Assembly (NCBI RefSeq): GCF_014898055.3
Contig: NW_023601212.1
Span: 39,234,329 to 39,298,328, forward strand
Direction of reading: 5' to 3'
DNA length: 64,000 bases
Source: Talpa occidentalis
Taxonomy: Eukaryota; Chordata; Mammalia; Eulipotyphla; Talpidae
Positions 53,683 to 63,911 of this stretch are shown here, one piece after another. Position numbers and translations under genes: made by a program. The notes beneath the pieces were generated by a model. That model worked only from the letters and a program-made list of their open reading frames with translations. It ran no database searches and was not told where the DNA came from. The number at the start of each line of letters is the position of its first letter. Within the stretch, counting starts at the first letter, position 1.

Positions 53683-53942
53683 GGCTTCCCTGGTGGCCCA
53701 GGGGTTAAAGACAGCGTTACCAAGCTATTGGCAGCCACTGCAGCATGAGTTTGATCCCAGCCAGGGAGCAACCCACATGGTGCAGCAGACCTCTCCTGCC
53801 TCGCAGCTGCTTCCCTCAGCAGTGTATTTCAGTCAATCTGCCTGTTCTGCTCCCCACTCTTCTCTGGTGAATCCTCTCACCCCCTGCACCTCTGGCTTAC
53901 ACCCCAGTTCTTGTATGCATAAATAAATAAATATTTAAAAAA
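53683..53942 (+). repeat. T+ SINE, type A (inverted pair, left)
   Basis: AAAAAGGAAGGACATCCTG at 53664-53682 returns exactly at 54299-54317, after the reversed partner. Confidence 0.9.
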
Positions 53943-53959
53943 GATTTTAAAATCTTTAA

Positions 53960-54011
53960 AAAAAGATTTATTTATTTATGCATACAAGAACTGGGGTACA
54001 GGCCAGAGGCG

Positions 54012-54084
<73 letters not shown>

Positions 54085-54276
54085 CACCAGAGACAGAGTG
54101 GGGAACAAAACAGGCAGATTGAATGAAATACACTGCTGAGGGGAGCAGCAGGTGAGACAGGAGAGGTCTGCAGCGCCATGTGGGTAGCTCCCTGGCTGGG
54201 GATTGAACTCGTGCTGCAGTGGCTGTGGATAGCTTCACAGGTTGTGTCTTAACTCCCTGCACCACCAGAAAGGCCC
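53960..54276 (-). repeat. T+ SINE, type A (inverted pair, right) with microsatellite
   Basis: (TG)n(AG)n of about 65 bases sits inside the body at 54014-54080, where other copies read GGTGNGGGGGGTGAGAGGATTC. Confidence 0.9.
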
Positions 54277-54317
54277 AGTAAATCTCTTTTTAAAAATAAA
54301 AAAGGAAGGACATCCTG

Positions 54318-54660
54318 AGATGCTACAACTTAAATGAAAACAGAGGACATTATGCTGAATGAAATAAGCCAGTTACAAAAGGAAAAATATTGTAGACTCC
54401 CACTTACAAGAGTGACCTAGACGATTCAAGTTCACAGGGAATGGGTTGGGGGGTGTTGGGACTGGGGGAGAAGGCACAGAGTTAGTGTTGTATGGAGACA
54501 CCATTTTGACTTTGCAAGATGAAAGAAGTTGTGGAGATAGATGGTGGGGATGGTTGTACAACAAAGTGAGTGTATTTAATGCCACTGAACCTGACACTTA
54601 GGAATGATCAAGACTGTAAATTTTATGTTACATATATTTCACCACAATTAACAAAATATG
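54318..54660 (+). repeat. L1M fragment, sense (part 2)
   Basis: GAAATAAGCCAGTTACAAAAGG and TTTAATGCCACTGAACCTGACAC are the L1 ORF2 end and 3' UTR. Confidence 0.75.
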
Positions 54661-54800
54661 TGTGAAGTCAAATCTTATGGTTTTTATCTGCATTTCCCTC
54701 ATGATTAGAGTTATTGAGAACATATTTTTCTACTTTTACCTTCTTGATGCTTCATTTCAAGTGTATTAGGGTTTTTTTTTTAAAAATATTTACTTTTTAT

Positions 54801-55079
54801 TTTTTTTAAAGATTTATTTATTTATGTATACAAGGGCTGGGGTGGCTGGGGTACAGGCCAGAGGTGCAGGGGGTGAGAGGATTCACCAGAGACAGAGTGG
54901 GGAACAGAACAGGCAGATTGACTGAAGTACACTGCTGAGGGGAGCAGCGGGAGAGTCAGGAGAGGTCTGCTGCGCCATGTAGGTTGCTCCCTGGCCGGCC
55001 GGGGATCAAACTCATGCTGCAGAGGCTGTGGATTGCTTCATAGTGCGGTGCTTAACCCCTTGTGCCACCAGGAAGGCCC
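54801..55079 (-). repeat. T+ SINE, type A
   Basis: A well-preserved copy with an 11-base repeat GGCTGGGGTGGCTGGGGTAC near its tail. Confidence 0.9.
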
Positions 55080-55084
55080 CCCTT

Positions 55085-55634
55085 TTTTAAAATTGAAGTA
55101 ACATTGGTTTACAACATTGGGTAAGTTTCAGTATACAACTTTAGATTTTGACATCTGCATATACAGGAAATGTTTTTCTTTTTTTTCCTCTTCTTTTTTT
55201 TCTTTTTCTTTTTACAGGAAATGTTTTTAAATTCAAAATTATTTCAAGACTACAGAGAATTATCCAAAATGATGTAACAGAGATGCACATGTTGTGTTCA
55301 GTGATGACAAAGATGCTCAGACTGGTTCTTCTCAATGTTTTTGTTTGATTCTTCTCCTTCACGTGCTTAAGCATGATTTCTTTCTTTTTCAAAGAACAAC
55401 AAAAGGAAACAAATGGCATACATCCCCACACACACCATCAACTGTGTGTGGCTGAGACACACACCTGCACTGGGCTCTGACAGCAAACTGTGTACCCACG
55501 AGTTCAGCTGCAAAACCACTTCTGACAAAAAGTGGCTGGTACATTCAAAGTCTTCACTTTACACACTGAAGCCAGTGGTGCTGACCAGCCAGCTCTCTCT
55601 ATAGTCTACACAGTCCCCACTAGTTCCTGCTTTT
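55085..55634 (-). repeat. L1 3' remnant, antisense, then unclassified
   Basis: AATTGAAGTAACATTGGTTTACAACATTGG is reversed L1 3' text (to about 55300). The rest shows no gene. Confidence 0.55.
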
Positions 55635-55915
55635 TAAAAAGATTTATTTATTTATTTATTTATTTATTTATGCATACAAGAACTGGGGTACAGGCCAGAG
55701 ATGCGGGAAGTGAGAGGATTCACCTGAGATAGAGTGGGGAACAGAACAGGCAGACTGACTGAAATACACTGCTGAGGGGAGCAGCGGGCGAGACAGGAGA
55801 GGTCTGCTTCGCCATGTCGGTTGCTCCCTGGCTGGCCGGGGATCGAACTCATGCTGCTGAGGTTGCAGACTACTTCACAGTGTGGTGCTTTACCCCTTGT
55901 GCCACCAGGGAGGCC
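55635..55915 (-). repeat. T+ SINE, type A
   Basis: Exact 15-bp duplication CTAGTTCCTGCTTTT at 55620-55634 and 55916-55930. The tail is expanded to seven TTTA units. Confidence 0.93.
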
Positions 55916-56310
55916 CTAGTTCCTGCTTTTTGCCTTAACTCTATTCCTTCTTCTGTTTTTACCTGCAGCCTTGTTCTGGAGGGGGGCATTCTGGGTACAC
56001 CTTGTCATGCATGGTCCTTTACAGGGCATTCGCCACAAGTTTGTACGTGATTGGTACATCGATGTTTCTCGTGTTGCACCCCCAACCTGACACGTGAACA
56101 CTGTGTGTGTGGGGGGGGTCGTCTGGTCTGTCTTCTTTTGGACTAAATCTCCAGTGACTGGCCATGATCAGTAAATGCTGGGGAAATATTTGCTAAGAGA
56201 TACATAGGACTTTGTTTTTCTATATATCTTCTATCTTCTTTGTCCCTAATTCCCCTAATTCCTTTGTCACTGCCTTCTTTGTGTTGGGTTGATTTTTTTT
56301 CAGTGTCGTA

Positions 56311-56470
56311 TTTGGATCCAGCTACATTTTCTTTTCCTGGGCTTTTTGGTCTGTCTGTCACTTGCCCTCCTGCCATTCCTGGCCCCAGATGGCTGTAGGT
56401 AGCAAATGCCTTTATAGATTTTGACAGCTGTCACCCAGGAAAGTTGCCCCAGTCCTGGGACAATGGTGTG
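56311..56470 (+). repeat. Left arm of an inverted repeat
   Basis: About 160 bases from ATTTGGATCCAGCTACATTT to CCAGTCCTGGGACAA match the reverse complement of 61343-61546. Confidence 0.85.
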
Positions 56471-56876
56471 TGTATGTGTGTGAAACAAAAGCAAGTCCTG
56501 TGCTAGTCCCTGAGAGATGTAGCTGAGGGCAGGTCAAAATGCACAAGTTTTTAAAAATCTGTGCCACACTGTCCTATCTGGAGACAGCATCAGATCCCAT
56601 AGATTAAGAACTCTGTCCCACAAGACTGCGTCCCCTCACCTTTACTATCAATCAGAAATCTAGGCTATCACCTGTGCTTCTACTAGACCAGATATAAATC
56701 AGAGGTTCCCGTAAGCCCCTCCTTGGTTTGCATTAATTTGCTACAGTAGCTTACAGAATTCAGGATATGAATCAATAGACAGAAGAAGAGATACACAGGG
56801 TGCATCCTGAACACAGGAGCTTCTGTCCTTGTGCAGTTTGGGGCCTGGCACATGGATGCATCTAGTTTCCTATCCT

Positions 56877-57160
56877 ATTTTTTTTTAATTTTTTTAAGAT
56901 TTATTTTTATTTATTTATGCATACAAGAACTGGGGTGCAGGGCAGAGGTGCAGGGGGGTAAGAGGATTCACCAGAGACAGAGTGGGGAACAGAACAGGTG
57001 GATGGACTAAAATACACTGCTGAGGGGAGCAGCGGGCAAGGCAGGAGAGGTCTGCTGCGCCATGTGGGTTGCTTCCTGGCCGGGGATCAAACTTGTGCTG
57101 CGGTGGCTACTGATAGCTTCATAATGCTGTGTCTTAACCTCTTGTGCCACCAGGGAGGCC
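56877..57160 (-). repeat. T+ SINE, type A, beside the ACBD5 retrocopy
   Basis: Its left flank AGTTTCCTATCCT (56864-56876) matches AGTTCCCCATCCT (57621-57633) at 11 of 13 bases, on the far side of the ACBD5 piece. Confidence 0.9.
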
Positions 57161-57166
57161 CAAGTT

Positions 57167-57615
57167 AAGCCTTTTTCATTTCTTCAACATATGCAATCAT
57201 GGCTTCCTCTTTGGTCATATCACCCAATGAACTCCAAGCATCCCATTTATATCTTCCAATAGGATCCCAGAATCCAGACCTTGAAAGTTTACCGGGTCCT
57301 TCTGTTGCCTGCTTATAGAAACTATAGAACTTGAGCATCATCTCATTTGTTGGCTGGAATGAACCATTTTTGGGCAAACTCTGGATCACCTTCACCGCCG
57401 CCTCAAACCTGGTTTCATGCACGGATCTTGTGTCTGCCATCTCCAGTCGCCAGCGCCCGCCCAGGTCCCAAGGTCTGTCGGCCAGAATCAGGCAGCAGCA
57501 GCACCAGCTTTCCCAGGAGCCTGCATGGAACGTGAGGAAGAGCATCTCTACCAGAAGGCGGAGGGGATCTGGCCACCGGTGGTTGCCGAGCCGCTCTCCC
57601 ACCCACAGGACTCTA
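57167..57615 (-). pseudogene. ACBD5 5'-half retrocopy, truncated in the coding region
   Basis: The minus strand carries an intron-less leader (57615-57441), then ATG at 57440 and 91 open codons to TAA at 57167-57165. The product starts [20 protein letters not shown], includes [17 protein letters not shown] and [17 protein letters not shown], and ends YVEEMKKA. It matches the acyl-CoA-binding domain of ACBD5, a peroxisomal acyl-CoA-binding protein. It stops where ACBD5 continues past EEMKK, so the membrane-anchored C-terminus is absent. There is no poly(A) tail at the break. The exact 9-bp GCCCAAGTT at 57158-57166 and 57616-57624 fits a duplication made on insertion. The acyl-CoA site looks intact, but the piece is unlikely to be a working gene. 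Confidence 0.88.
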
Positions 57616-57863
57616 GCCCAAGTTCCCCATCCTGAAAGGTCTCAGAATCCCATCCCTTTGGATTTCTCTGGAGGTTTCATTACACAGGCATGACTGTTGA
57701 ACTCACTGGCAATTGGTGACTAATTTAACCTCCAGTCCCTCTCCCGTCCCTGGAGTTAAAGGGGTGGGACAGAAGTTCCAACATGCCAATCACATGATGA
57801 TTTCCCTGGCAAACAGTCCCCAAATTCAGGTGGTCCCAAAAGTCATCTCATTAATACAAATCC

Positions 57864-58335
57864 AGGGCATCCCTGGTGGGGCAAGGGATTAAGATGCAAT
57901 CTATAAGGCTATCTGTAGCCACTACAGTAGGACTCTACTGCTGCTCCCCTCAGCAGTGTACTTCAGTCAGTCTGCCTGTTCTGCTCCCCACTCTGTCTCT
58001 GGTGAGTCCTCTTCCCCACCCCCACCTCTGGCCTGTACCCCAGGTCTTGTATGCATAATAAATCTTTTTTTTTTAAGATTTATTTATTTATTTATACAAG
58101 CACTGGGGACAGTCAGAAGCGCGGGAGGGTGAGAGAATTCACCAGAGCCAGAGCAGGCAGAAGGACCGAAGTACACTGCTGAGGGGAGCAGCGGGCGGCA
58201 GGAGAGGTCTGTGTGCCATGTGGGACCTTCGCCTGTCAGCCGGGGATTGAACTGGTGCTGCAGAGCTTCGCAGCCCAGCGCTCAACTGCTGCGCCACCGG
58301 GGAGGCCCTGCATAATAAATCTTAAAAAAAAAAAT
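57864..58335 (+). repeat. T+ SINE, type A, internally deleted and split
   Basis: The sense copy lost about 75 bases between the head and CTGCTGCTCCCCTCAG. It is split at 58066 by a reversed type B copy and ends with an A-run after 58323. Confidence 0.88.
58067..58308 (-). repeat. T+ SINE, type B, nested in a SINE tail
   Basis: Exact 15-bp duplication TGCATAATAAATCTT, at 58052-58066 and 58309-58323. Confidence 0.93.
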
Positions 58336-58462
58336 CTGATGTGGTTGAAAGGGGTTAGTTATGGATAACAAGACAGCTTCATGATTTCATTACTTAGGAC
58401 ATTCCAAAGGTTTTAGGAGCTCTGTTCCAGAAATGTGGATGAAGACCAAACATTTCATTTCT

Positions 58463-61279
58463 TTTTTTTAATTATTTTTTTTCATTTTTTACATCATTGT
58501 TCATTTTTAAACAATATCTGCTTCCCCCCACCCCCTCAGGTGTAGTCCCCATAGAGTGTCCTTCACCAATTCACCCGTGCACCATCACCTCAGTCCCATG
58601 TGCTCCTCCCTCCCTCTGATCCCTTTCTCACCTCCTCCTCCCCTGCAGTATGTCTCTGATTTATAATTGTCCGTTTTCCCTTTGTTGTGTTTTGTAAGCT
58701 ATTATTTTTTTATACTGATGTCTTATTTGGTTCCCCTATAATCCTGCTATAAGTGAAACCATCCGATATTTTTCTTTTTCCTTCTGGCTTATTTCACTGA
58801 GCATAATTCCTTCTAGTTCCATCCACGTTGCTGTGAATGGCATGAGTTTATCTTTTTTGATTGCTGAATAATATTTCTTTGTGTACATATGCTGCATCTT
58901 CTTGATCCAGTCATCTATTTTTGGGCATTTGGGTTGTCTCCAGGTTTTACCTATTGTAAATAGTGCTGCAGTAAACATAGGTGTACAGGTGTTTTTTTTT
59001 TTTTTAAAGATTTATTTATTTTACACATGCACTGGGTACAGTCAGAAGCGCGGGAGGGTGAGAGAATTCACGGAGCCAGAGTGGGGAGCAGAGCAGACAG
59101 AAGATTGAAGTACACTGCTGAAGGGAGCAGTGGGCGGCAGGAGAGGTCTGCGCGCCATGTGGGACCCTCCTTTGGTGGCTGGGGAGCAGCCGGGGATTGA
59201 ACCGGTGCTGCAGAGGCTGCGGGCAGCTTTGCAACCCAGCGCTCAACCACTGCACCACCGGGGAGGCCCACAGGTGTTCTTTTGAGTCAATGTTTTTGTG
59301 TCCTTTGGGTAGGTCCCTAGTAGTGGAATTCCTGGTTCGTATGGTAGCTCCATTTTTAGTAGACTGAGGAACCTCCACACAGCTTTCCATAGTGGTTGGA
59401 TTGGTTTGCACTCCCACCAGCAATATAGGAGAGTTCCTTTTTCACCACATGCTCGCCAACATTTGTTGTTGCTTGTTTTTTTTTTTTTTTTTTTTTGATA
59501 TGTGCCATTCTTACTGGTGTAAGGTGGTATCTCAATGTGGTATTAATTTGCATTTCCCTGATGATAAGGGATGTTGAACATTTTTTCATATGCCTGTTGG
59601 CATTTCCTATTTGGAGAAATGTCTTTTAAGTTCTTCTGCCCATTTCTTGACTGGATTGTTTATTTTGTTTTTGTTGAGTCCTGTGACTTCTTTGTATATC
59701 TTTGTGATCAGTCCCTTATCAGTTGAATGGAGTGCAAAGATTTTTTCCCAATCAGTGGGGTGTCTCTCTGTTTTGGTTAATGTCTCTTTTGCCATGCAGA
59801 AGCTTTTCAGTTTGATGTAATCCCAGGTGTTTATCTTTTCCTTGACTTTCTTTGCTTTGGGTGATGAGTCTTTAAAGATGTTATTGCAGTGTATGTCTTG
59901 TAGTGTTTTACCTATATTTTCTTTTATATATTTTATGGTTTCAGGTCTGTGTCCAGTTCTTTTATACATTTTGAGTTGATTTTTGTGCACAGTGAAAGGT
60001 AGTGGTCTAGTTTCATTTTTTTGCATGTGGTGGTCCAGTTTTCCCAGCACCATTTATTGAACAAATTGTCTGTGTTCCATTGCATATTCTTTGCTCCTTT
60101 GTCAAAGATCAGTTGTCCATATAAGTGTGGTTTTATTTCTGGGCTCTCTATTCAGTTCCATTGGTCTGTGTGTCTGTTTTTGTTCCAATACCAAACTGTT
60201 TTAATTATTATGGCTTGTAGTATAGCTTGAAGTTTGGAAGTATGATACCTCCTTTTCCATTTGTTTTTATCAGTAGGACTTGGGCTAGTCATGTTTTTTT
60301 GTGGTTCCATATGAATTTCATCAGTATTTGTTCTATTTCTTTGAAGAATGTCATCAAGATTTTTATTGGAATAGCGTTGAATCTGTATATTGCTTTTGGT
60401 AAAATGGACATTTTAATAATGTTAATTCTTCCAATCCATGAGCAGGGGATGTCTTTCCATTTGTTTGCGTCTTCTTCTATTTCTTTTAACAGTGTTTTCA
60501 TAATTTTCTTTGTATAGGTCTTTCACTTCTTTTGTTAGTTTTATTCCCAAGTATTTGATTTTTTTTGTTTCCATTATAAAAGGGATGGTTTTCTTGATTT
60601 CTTCTTCAGATTGATTGTGTATAGGAAGGCTACTGACTTTTGCGTGTTGATTTTGTATCCTGCCACTTTACTGAACTGATTGATGAGTTGAATTAGTTTT
60701 TCTGTGGAGTTTTTGGGGTTCTCTACGTATATTATCATATCATCTGCAAATAGTGATAGTTTTACTTCTTCTTTCCCTATCTGGATTCCTTGTATGTCTT
60801 TCTCTTGTCTTATTGCCCTGGCTAGGACCTCCAGTATTATATTGAAGAGCAGTGGTGAGAAAGTACATCCTTATCTTGTTCCTGATCTTAAAAGAAAGGC
60901 CTTCAGCTTTCGCCATTGAGAATAATATTGGTGGTGGGTTTGTCGTATATGGCTATTATCATGTTAGGTATATTCCTTCTATCCCGAGAATTTCAAGGGC
61001 CTTCATTATAAATGGATGCTGGACTTTGTTGAATGCTTTCTCAGCATCTATTGGCACAATCACATGGTTTTTATTTTTCTTTTTGTTGATGTGCTGGATT
61101 ACACCAATTGATTTTCATAAGTTGAACCATCCTTGGGCCCCTGAGATGAATCCCACTTGATTGTGGTATATTATCCCTTGGATGCATTGTTGGATTCTGT
61201 TCGCAAGGATTTAGTTGAGGATTTTTGCAACAGTGTTCATTAGGGAGATTAGCTTATAATTTTTGTGCTGTCTTTGTTT
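58463..61279 (-). mobile_element. L1, 5'-truncated, ORF2 and 3' UTR, antisense
   Basis: Minus-strand ORF2 survives in pieces at 58736-58978, 59356-59589, 59607-60053, 60289-60501 and beyond. The reverse-transcriptase motif FADD lies at 60750-60739. The most complete blocks include TWDYIKLKSFCMAKETLTK and [19 protein letters not shown]. Frameshifts and stops break it, and the 5' half of ORF2 and ORF1 are absent. GAAGACCAAA on both sides (58441-58450 and 61280-61289) marks its duplication. It is inactive. Confidence 0.9.
58994..59269 (-). repeat. T+ SINE, type B, in L1
   Basis: Exact 9-bp duplication ACAGGTGTT at 58985-58993 and 59270-59278. Confidence 0.92.
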
Positions 61280-61342
61280 GAAGACCAAATGTATTTCTTA
61301 TTATAAATCACAGTACCACAGGAAACAATGTTGTCTCTGGTG

Positions 61343-61546
61343 AAGACACACTGTTGTCCCAGGACTGGGGCACCTTTCCTGGATGACAGCTATCAAAATC
61401 TATAGACATTTGCTACCCATAGCCATCTGGGGACAGAATGGCAGGAGGGCATTTTGAGTAGTTTTTCTGTGGAGTGACAGTTTTTCTGTGGCAAGTGACA
61501 GACAGACCAAAAAGCCCAGGAAAAGGAAATGTAGCTGGATCCAGAT
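61343..61546 (-). repeat. Right arm of an inverted repeat
   Basis: The reverse complement matches 56311-56470, with an extra stretch of about 45 bases (61447-61491) built on a repeated GTTTTTCTGTGG(A/C) unit. Confidence 0.85.
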
Positions 61547-61725
61547 AGGAAACTAGAAAAACTATAATTTCCAGCTGAATTTGATGTGGGGGTGAGGGAG
61601 GAGGAGAGGCTAATGCTGAGATTTTTGGCCTAAACTTTTTGATAGATGGAGCTACTTCTATAGAAAATTTTATTTTTTTTTAATTAAGGTAACATTAATT
61701 TATAACAAAAGATTGTACAGCTTTA
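61547..61725 (+). other. Short L1-like remnant
   Basis: TTAATTAAGGTAACATTAATTTATAAC is reversed L1 3'-end text; nothing else is seen. Confidence 0.5.
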
Positions 61726-61976
61726 GAGGCTTCCCTGATGGCGCAGCGGGTTCAGCACAGCGCTGTGAAGTTGTCCGCAGCCTCTGCAGTTCGATTCCCA
61801 GCTGGCCAGGGAGATTCCCACATGGCGCAGCAGACCTCTCCTGTCTCGCCCGCTGCTCCCCTCAGCAGTGTACTTTGGTCCTTCTGCCTGTTCTACTCCC
61901 TGCTCTGTCTCTGGTGAATTCGCTCACCCTCCCGCCCCTCTGGTCTGTACCCCAGTGCTTGTACAAATAAATAAAT
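61726..61976 (+). repeat. T+ SINE, intermediate type
   Basis: Exact 19-bp duplication AAAAGATTGTACAGCTTTA at 61707-61725 and 62281-62299. The far copy lies beyond a second SINE nested in this one's tail. Confidence 0.92.
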
Positions 61977-61990
61977 CTTGAAATTTATTT

Positions 61991-62261
61991 ATTTTTTTAA
62001 AGATTTATTTATTTATGCATACAAGAGCTGGGATACAGGCCAGAGATGCAGGAGAGTGAGAGGATTCACCAAAGACAGAGTGGGGAGCAGAACAGGCACA
62101 TTGACGGAAGTACACTGCTGAGGGGAGCAGTGGGTGAGACAGGAGAGGTCTGCCATGCCATGTTGGGTGCTCCCTGGCTGGCTGGGGATCGAATTCGTGC
62201 TGCAGTGGCTGCGGATTGCATCATAGTACATTGCTTAACCCCTTGAGCCACCAGGGAGGCC
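61991..62261 (-). repeat. T+ SINE, type A, nested in the previous tail
   Basis: Exact 14-bp duplication CTTGAAATTTATTT at 61977-61990 and 62262-62275. Confidence 0.93.
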
Positions 62262-62308
62262 CTTGAAATTTATTTTTTAAAAAAGATTGTACAGCTTTAT
62301 AATATGAC

Positions 62309-62577
62309 TTTTTTAAAAAAGAGATTTATTTATGCATACAAGCAACCGGGTACAGGCCAGAGATATGGGGGGTGAGAGGATTCACCAGAGACAGAGTGGG
62401 GAACAGAACAGGCAGACTCACTGAAATACACTGCTGAGGGGAGCAATGGTCAAGTCACGAGAGGTCTGTTGCGCCATGTGGGTTGCTCCCTGGCCAGCCG
62501 GGGATCGAGCTCGTGTGCAGAGGCTGCGGATTGCTTCATAGTGCGTTGCTTAACCCCTTGCGCCACCAGGGAGGCCC
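62309..62577 (-). repeat. T+ SINE, type A
   Basis: Exact 11-bp duplication TATAATATGAC at 62298-62308 and 62578-62588. Confidence 0.92.
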
Positions 62578-62700
62578 TATAATATGACATTTATATACTC
62601 TTATTACATATATATTTTTAAAAAATTATTCCTTTATTGTAAGATTTTTATTTAATTATTTTGCTGACTAAATTAATATAATAGAAAAACAAATAGCAGA

Positions 62701-62975
62701 GGGCCTCCCCTGGTGGCGCAGGCAGTTCAGCGCAGCACTGTGAAGCTGTCTGAAGCCTCTGCGGCGCGGGTTTGATCCAGGCCAGTCGACGAGAATCCCA
62801 CATGGCGCGGCAGACCTCTCCTGTCTCGCCTGCTGCTCCCCTCAGCAGTGTATTTTAGTTGTTCTGCCTGTTCTGTTCCCAGCTCTGTCTCTGGTGAATC
62901 TTCTCACCCTCCCATGCATCTGGCCTGTAACTTGGTTCTTGTATGCATGAATAAATAAATCTTAAAAAAAAAAAG
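62701..62975 (+). repeat. T+ SINE, intermediate type
   Basis: Its A-tail runs into the truncated reversed copy that follows. AAAAACAAATAG before it and AAAAATAAATAG after it suggest the duplication. Confidence 0.88.
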
Positions 62976-62989
62976 AAAAATAAATAGAA

Positions 62990-63208
62990 GAACTTGCGTG
63001 TAGGCCAGAGGTGGGAGGGTGAGAGGATTCACCAGAGACAGACTGGGGAGCAGAACAGGCAGATCTACTGAAATACACTGCTGAGGAGAGCAGCAGGGGA
63101 GACAGGAGAGGTCTGCTGACCATGTGGGTTAACTCCCTGCCCCGGGATTGAACTCAGGTCAACGTGGTGATCGAGTGAGACTTAACCTCTAGGCCACCAG
63201 GGAGGTCC
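62990..63208 (-). repeat. T+ SINE, type A, tail lost
   Basis: It begins in the body at AGAACTTGCGTGTAGGCCAG with no T-run. It was probably cut by the insertion of the sense copy before it. Confidence 0.85.
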
Positions 63209-63240
63209 CTCTTATTATATTTTAAAAATATATTGTCCTG

Positions 63241-63490
63241 GGGCCTCCCTGGTGGAGCAAGGGGTTAAATGTCAGTACTATGAAGCCACCCACAGCCACT
63301 GCATCAAGAGTTTGATATCTGGCCAGGGAGATACCTACATGGACAGCAGACCTCTCCTGACTTGCCTGCTGCTCCCCTCAGCAGTGTATTTCAGTAGATC
63401 TGCCTGTTCTGTTCCCCACTCTGTCTCTGGTGAATCCTCTCACCCCCCACACCTCTGTCTTACACCCCAGCTTTTGTATGCATAAATAAA
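63241..63490 (+). repeat. T+ SINE, type A
   Basis: A sense copy whose A-tail has been replaced by (CT)n and (TA)n repeats. Confidence 0.9.
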
Positions 63491-63493
63491 GCA

Positions 63494-63494
63494 G

Positions 63495-63566
<72 letters not shown>

Positions 63567-63567
63567 G
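63494..63567. repeat. (CT)n(TA)n microsatellite
   Basis: CT units to about 63532, then TA units with one TG. It lies where the SINE tail should be. Confidence 0.9.
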
Positions 63568-63635
63568 TACTAATTAAGAAATAAATTATCAAAAAAATTT
63601 TGGTAATCTTCACCCACTTAATACCTTTCAAATCT

Positions 63636-63911
63636 GGCCTCCCCTGGTGGCGCAGCAGTTGAGTGCTGGGCTGCGATGCTGCCCGCAGCCTCTGCAGCGC
63701 CAGTTCAATCCCCAGCTGCTGGCGATGGTCCCACCTGGCGCGCAGACCTCTCCTGCCACCTGCTGCTCCCCTCAGCAGTGTATTTCAGTAAGTCTGCCTG
63801 TTCTGTTCCTCGCTCTGGCTCTGGTGAATTCTCTCACCCTCCCGTGCTTCTGACTGTACCCAGTGCTTGCATAAATAAATAAATAAGTCTTTAAAAAAAA
63901 AAGAAAAAAAA
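63636..63911 (+). repeat. T+ SINE, type B
   Basis: Exact 13-bp duplication ACCTTTCAAATCT at 63623-63635 and 63912-63924. Confidence 0.93.

Larger units (their letters stand above)
56590..57860 (+). repeat. Old LTR (same family as 1690-2180), carrying nested inserts
   Basis: LTR text runs 56590-56876 and 57625-57860 and seems to continue to 58462 and 61280-61315. It hosts a SINE, the ACBD5 retrocopy, an inverted SINE pair and an L1. Confidence 0.6.

Noticed and set aside
58736..61160. A working L1 reverse transcriptase
   Set aside because: The frame is broken in several places, a SINE interrupts it, and ORF1 and the 5' half of ORF2 are missing.
56862..61546. CTAGTTTCCTATC at 56862-56874 and, reversed, beside the right inverted arm
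   Set aside because: A 13-base match that might mark an old inversion point. One short match in AT-rich text next to other repeats is too weak to argue from.
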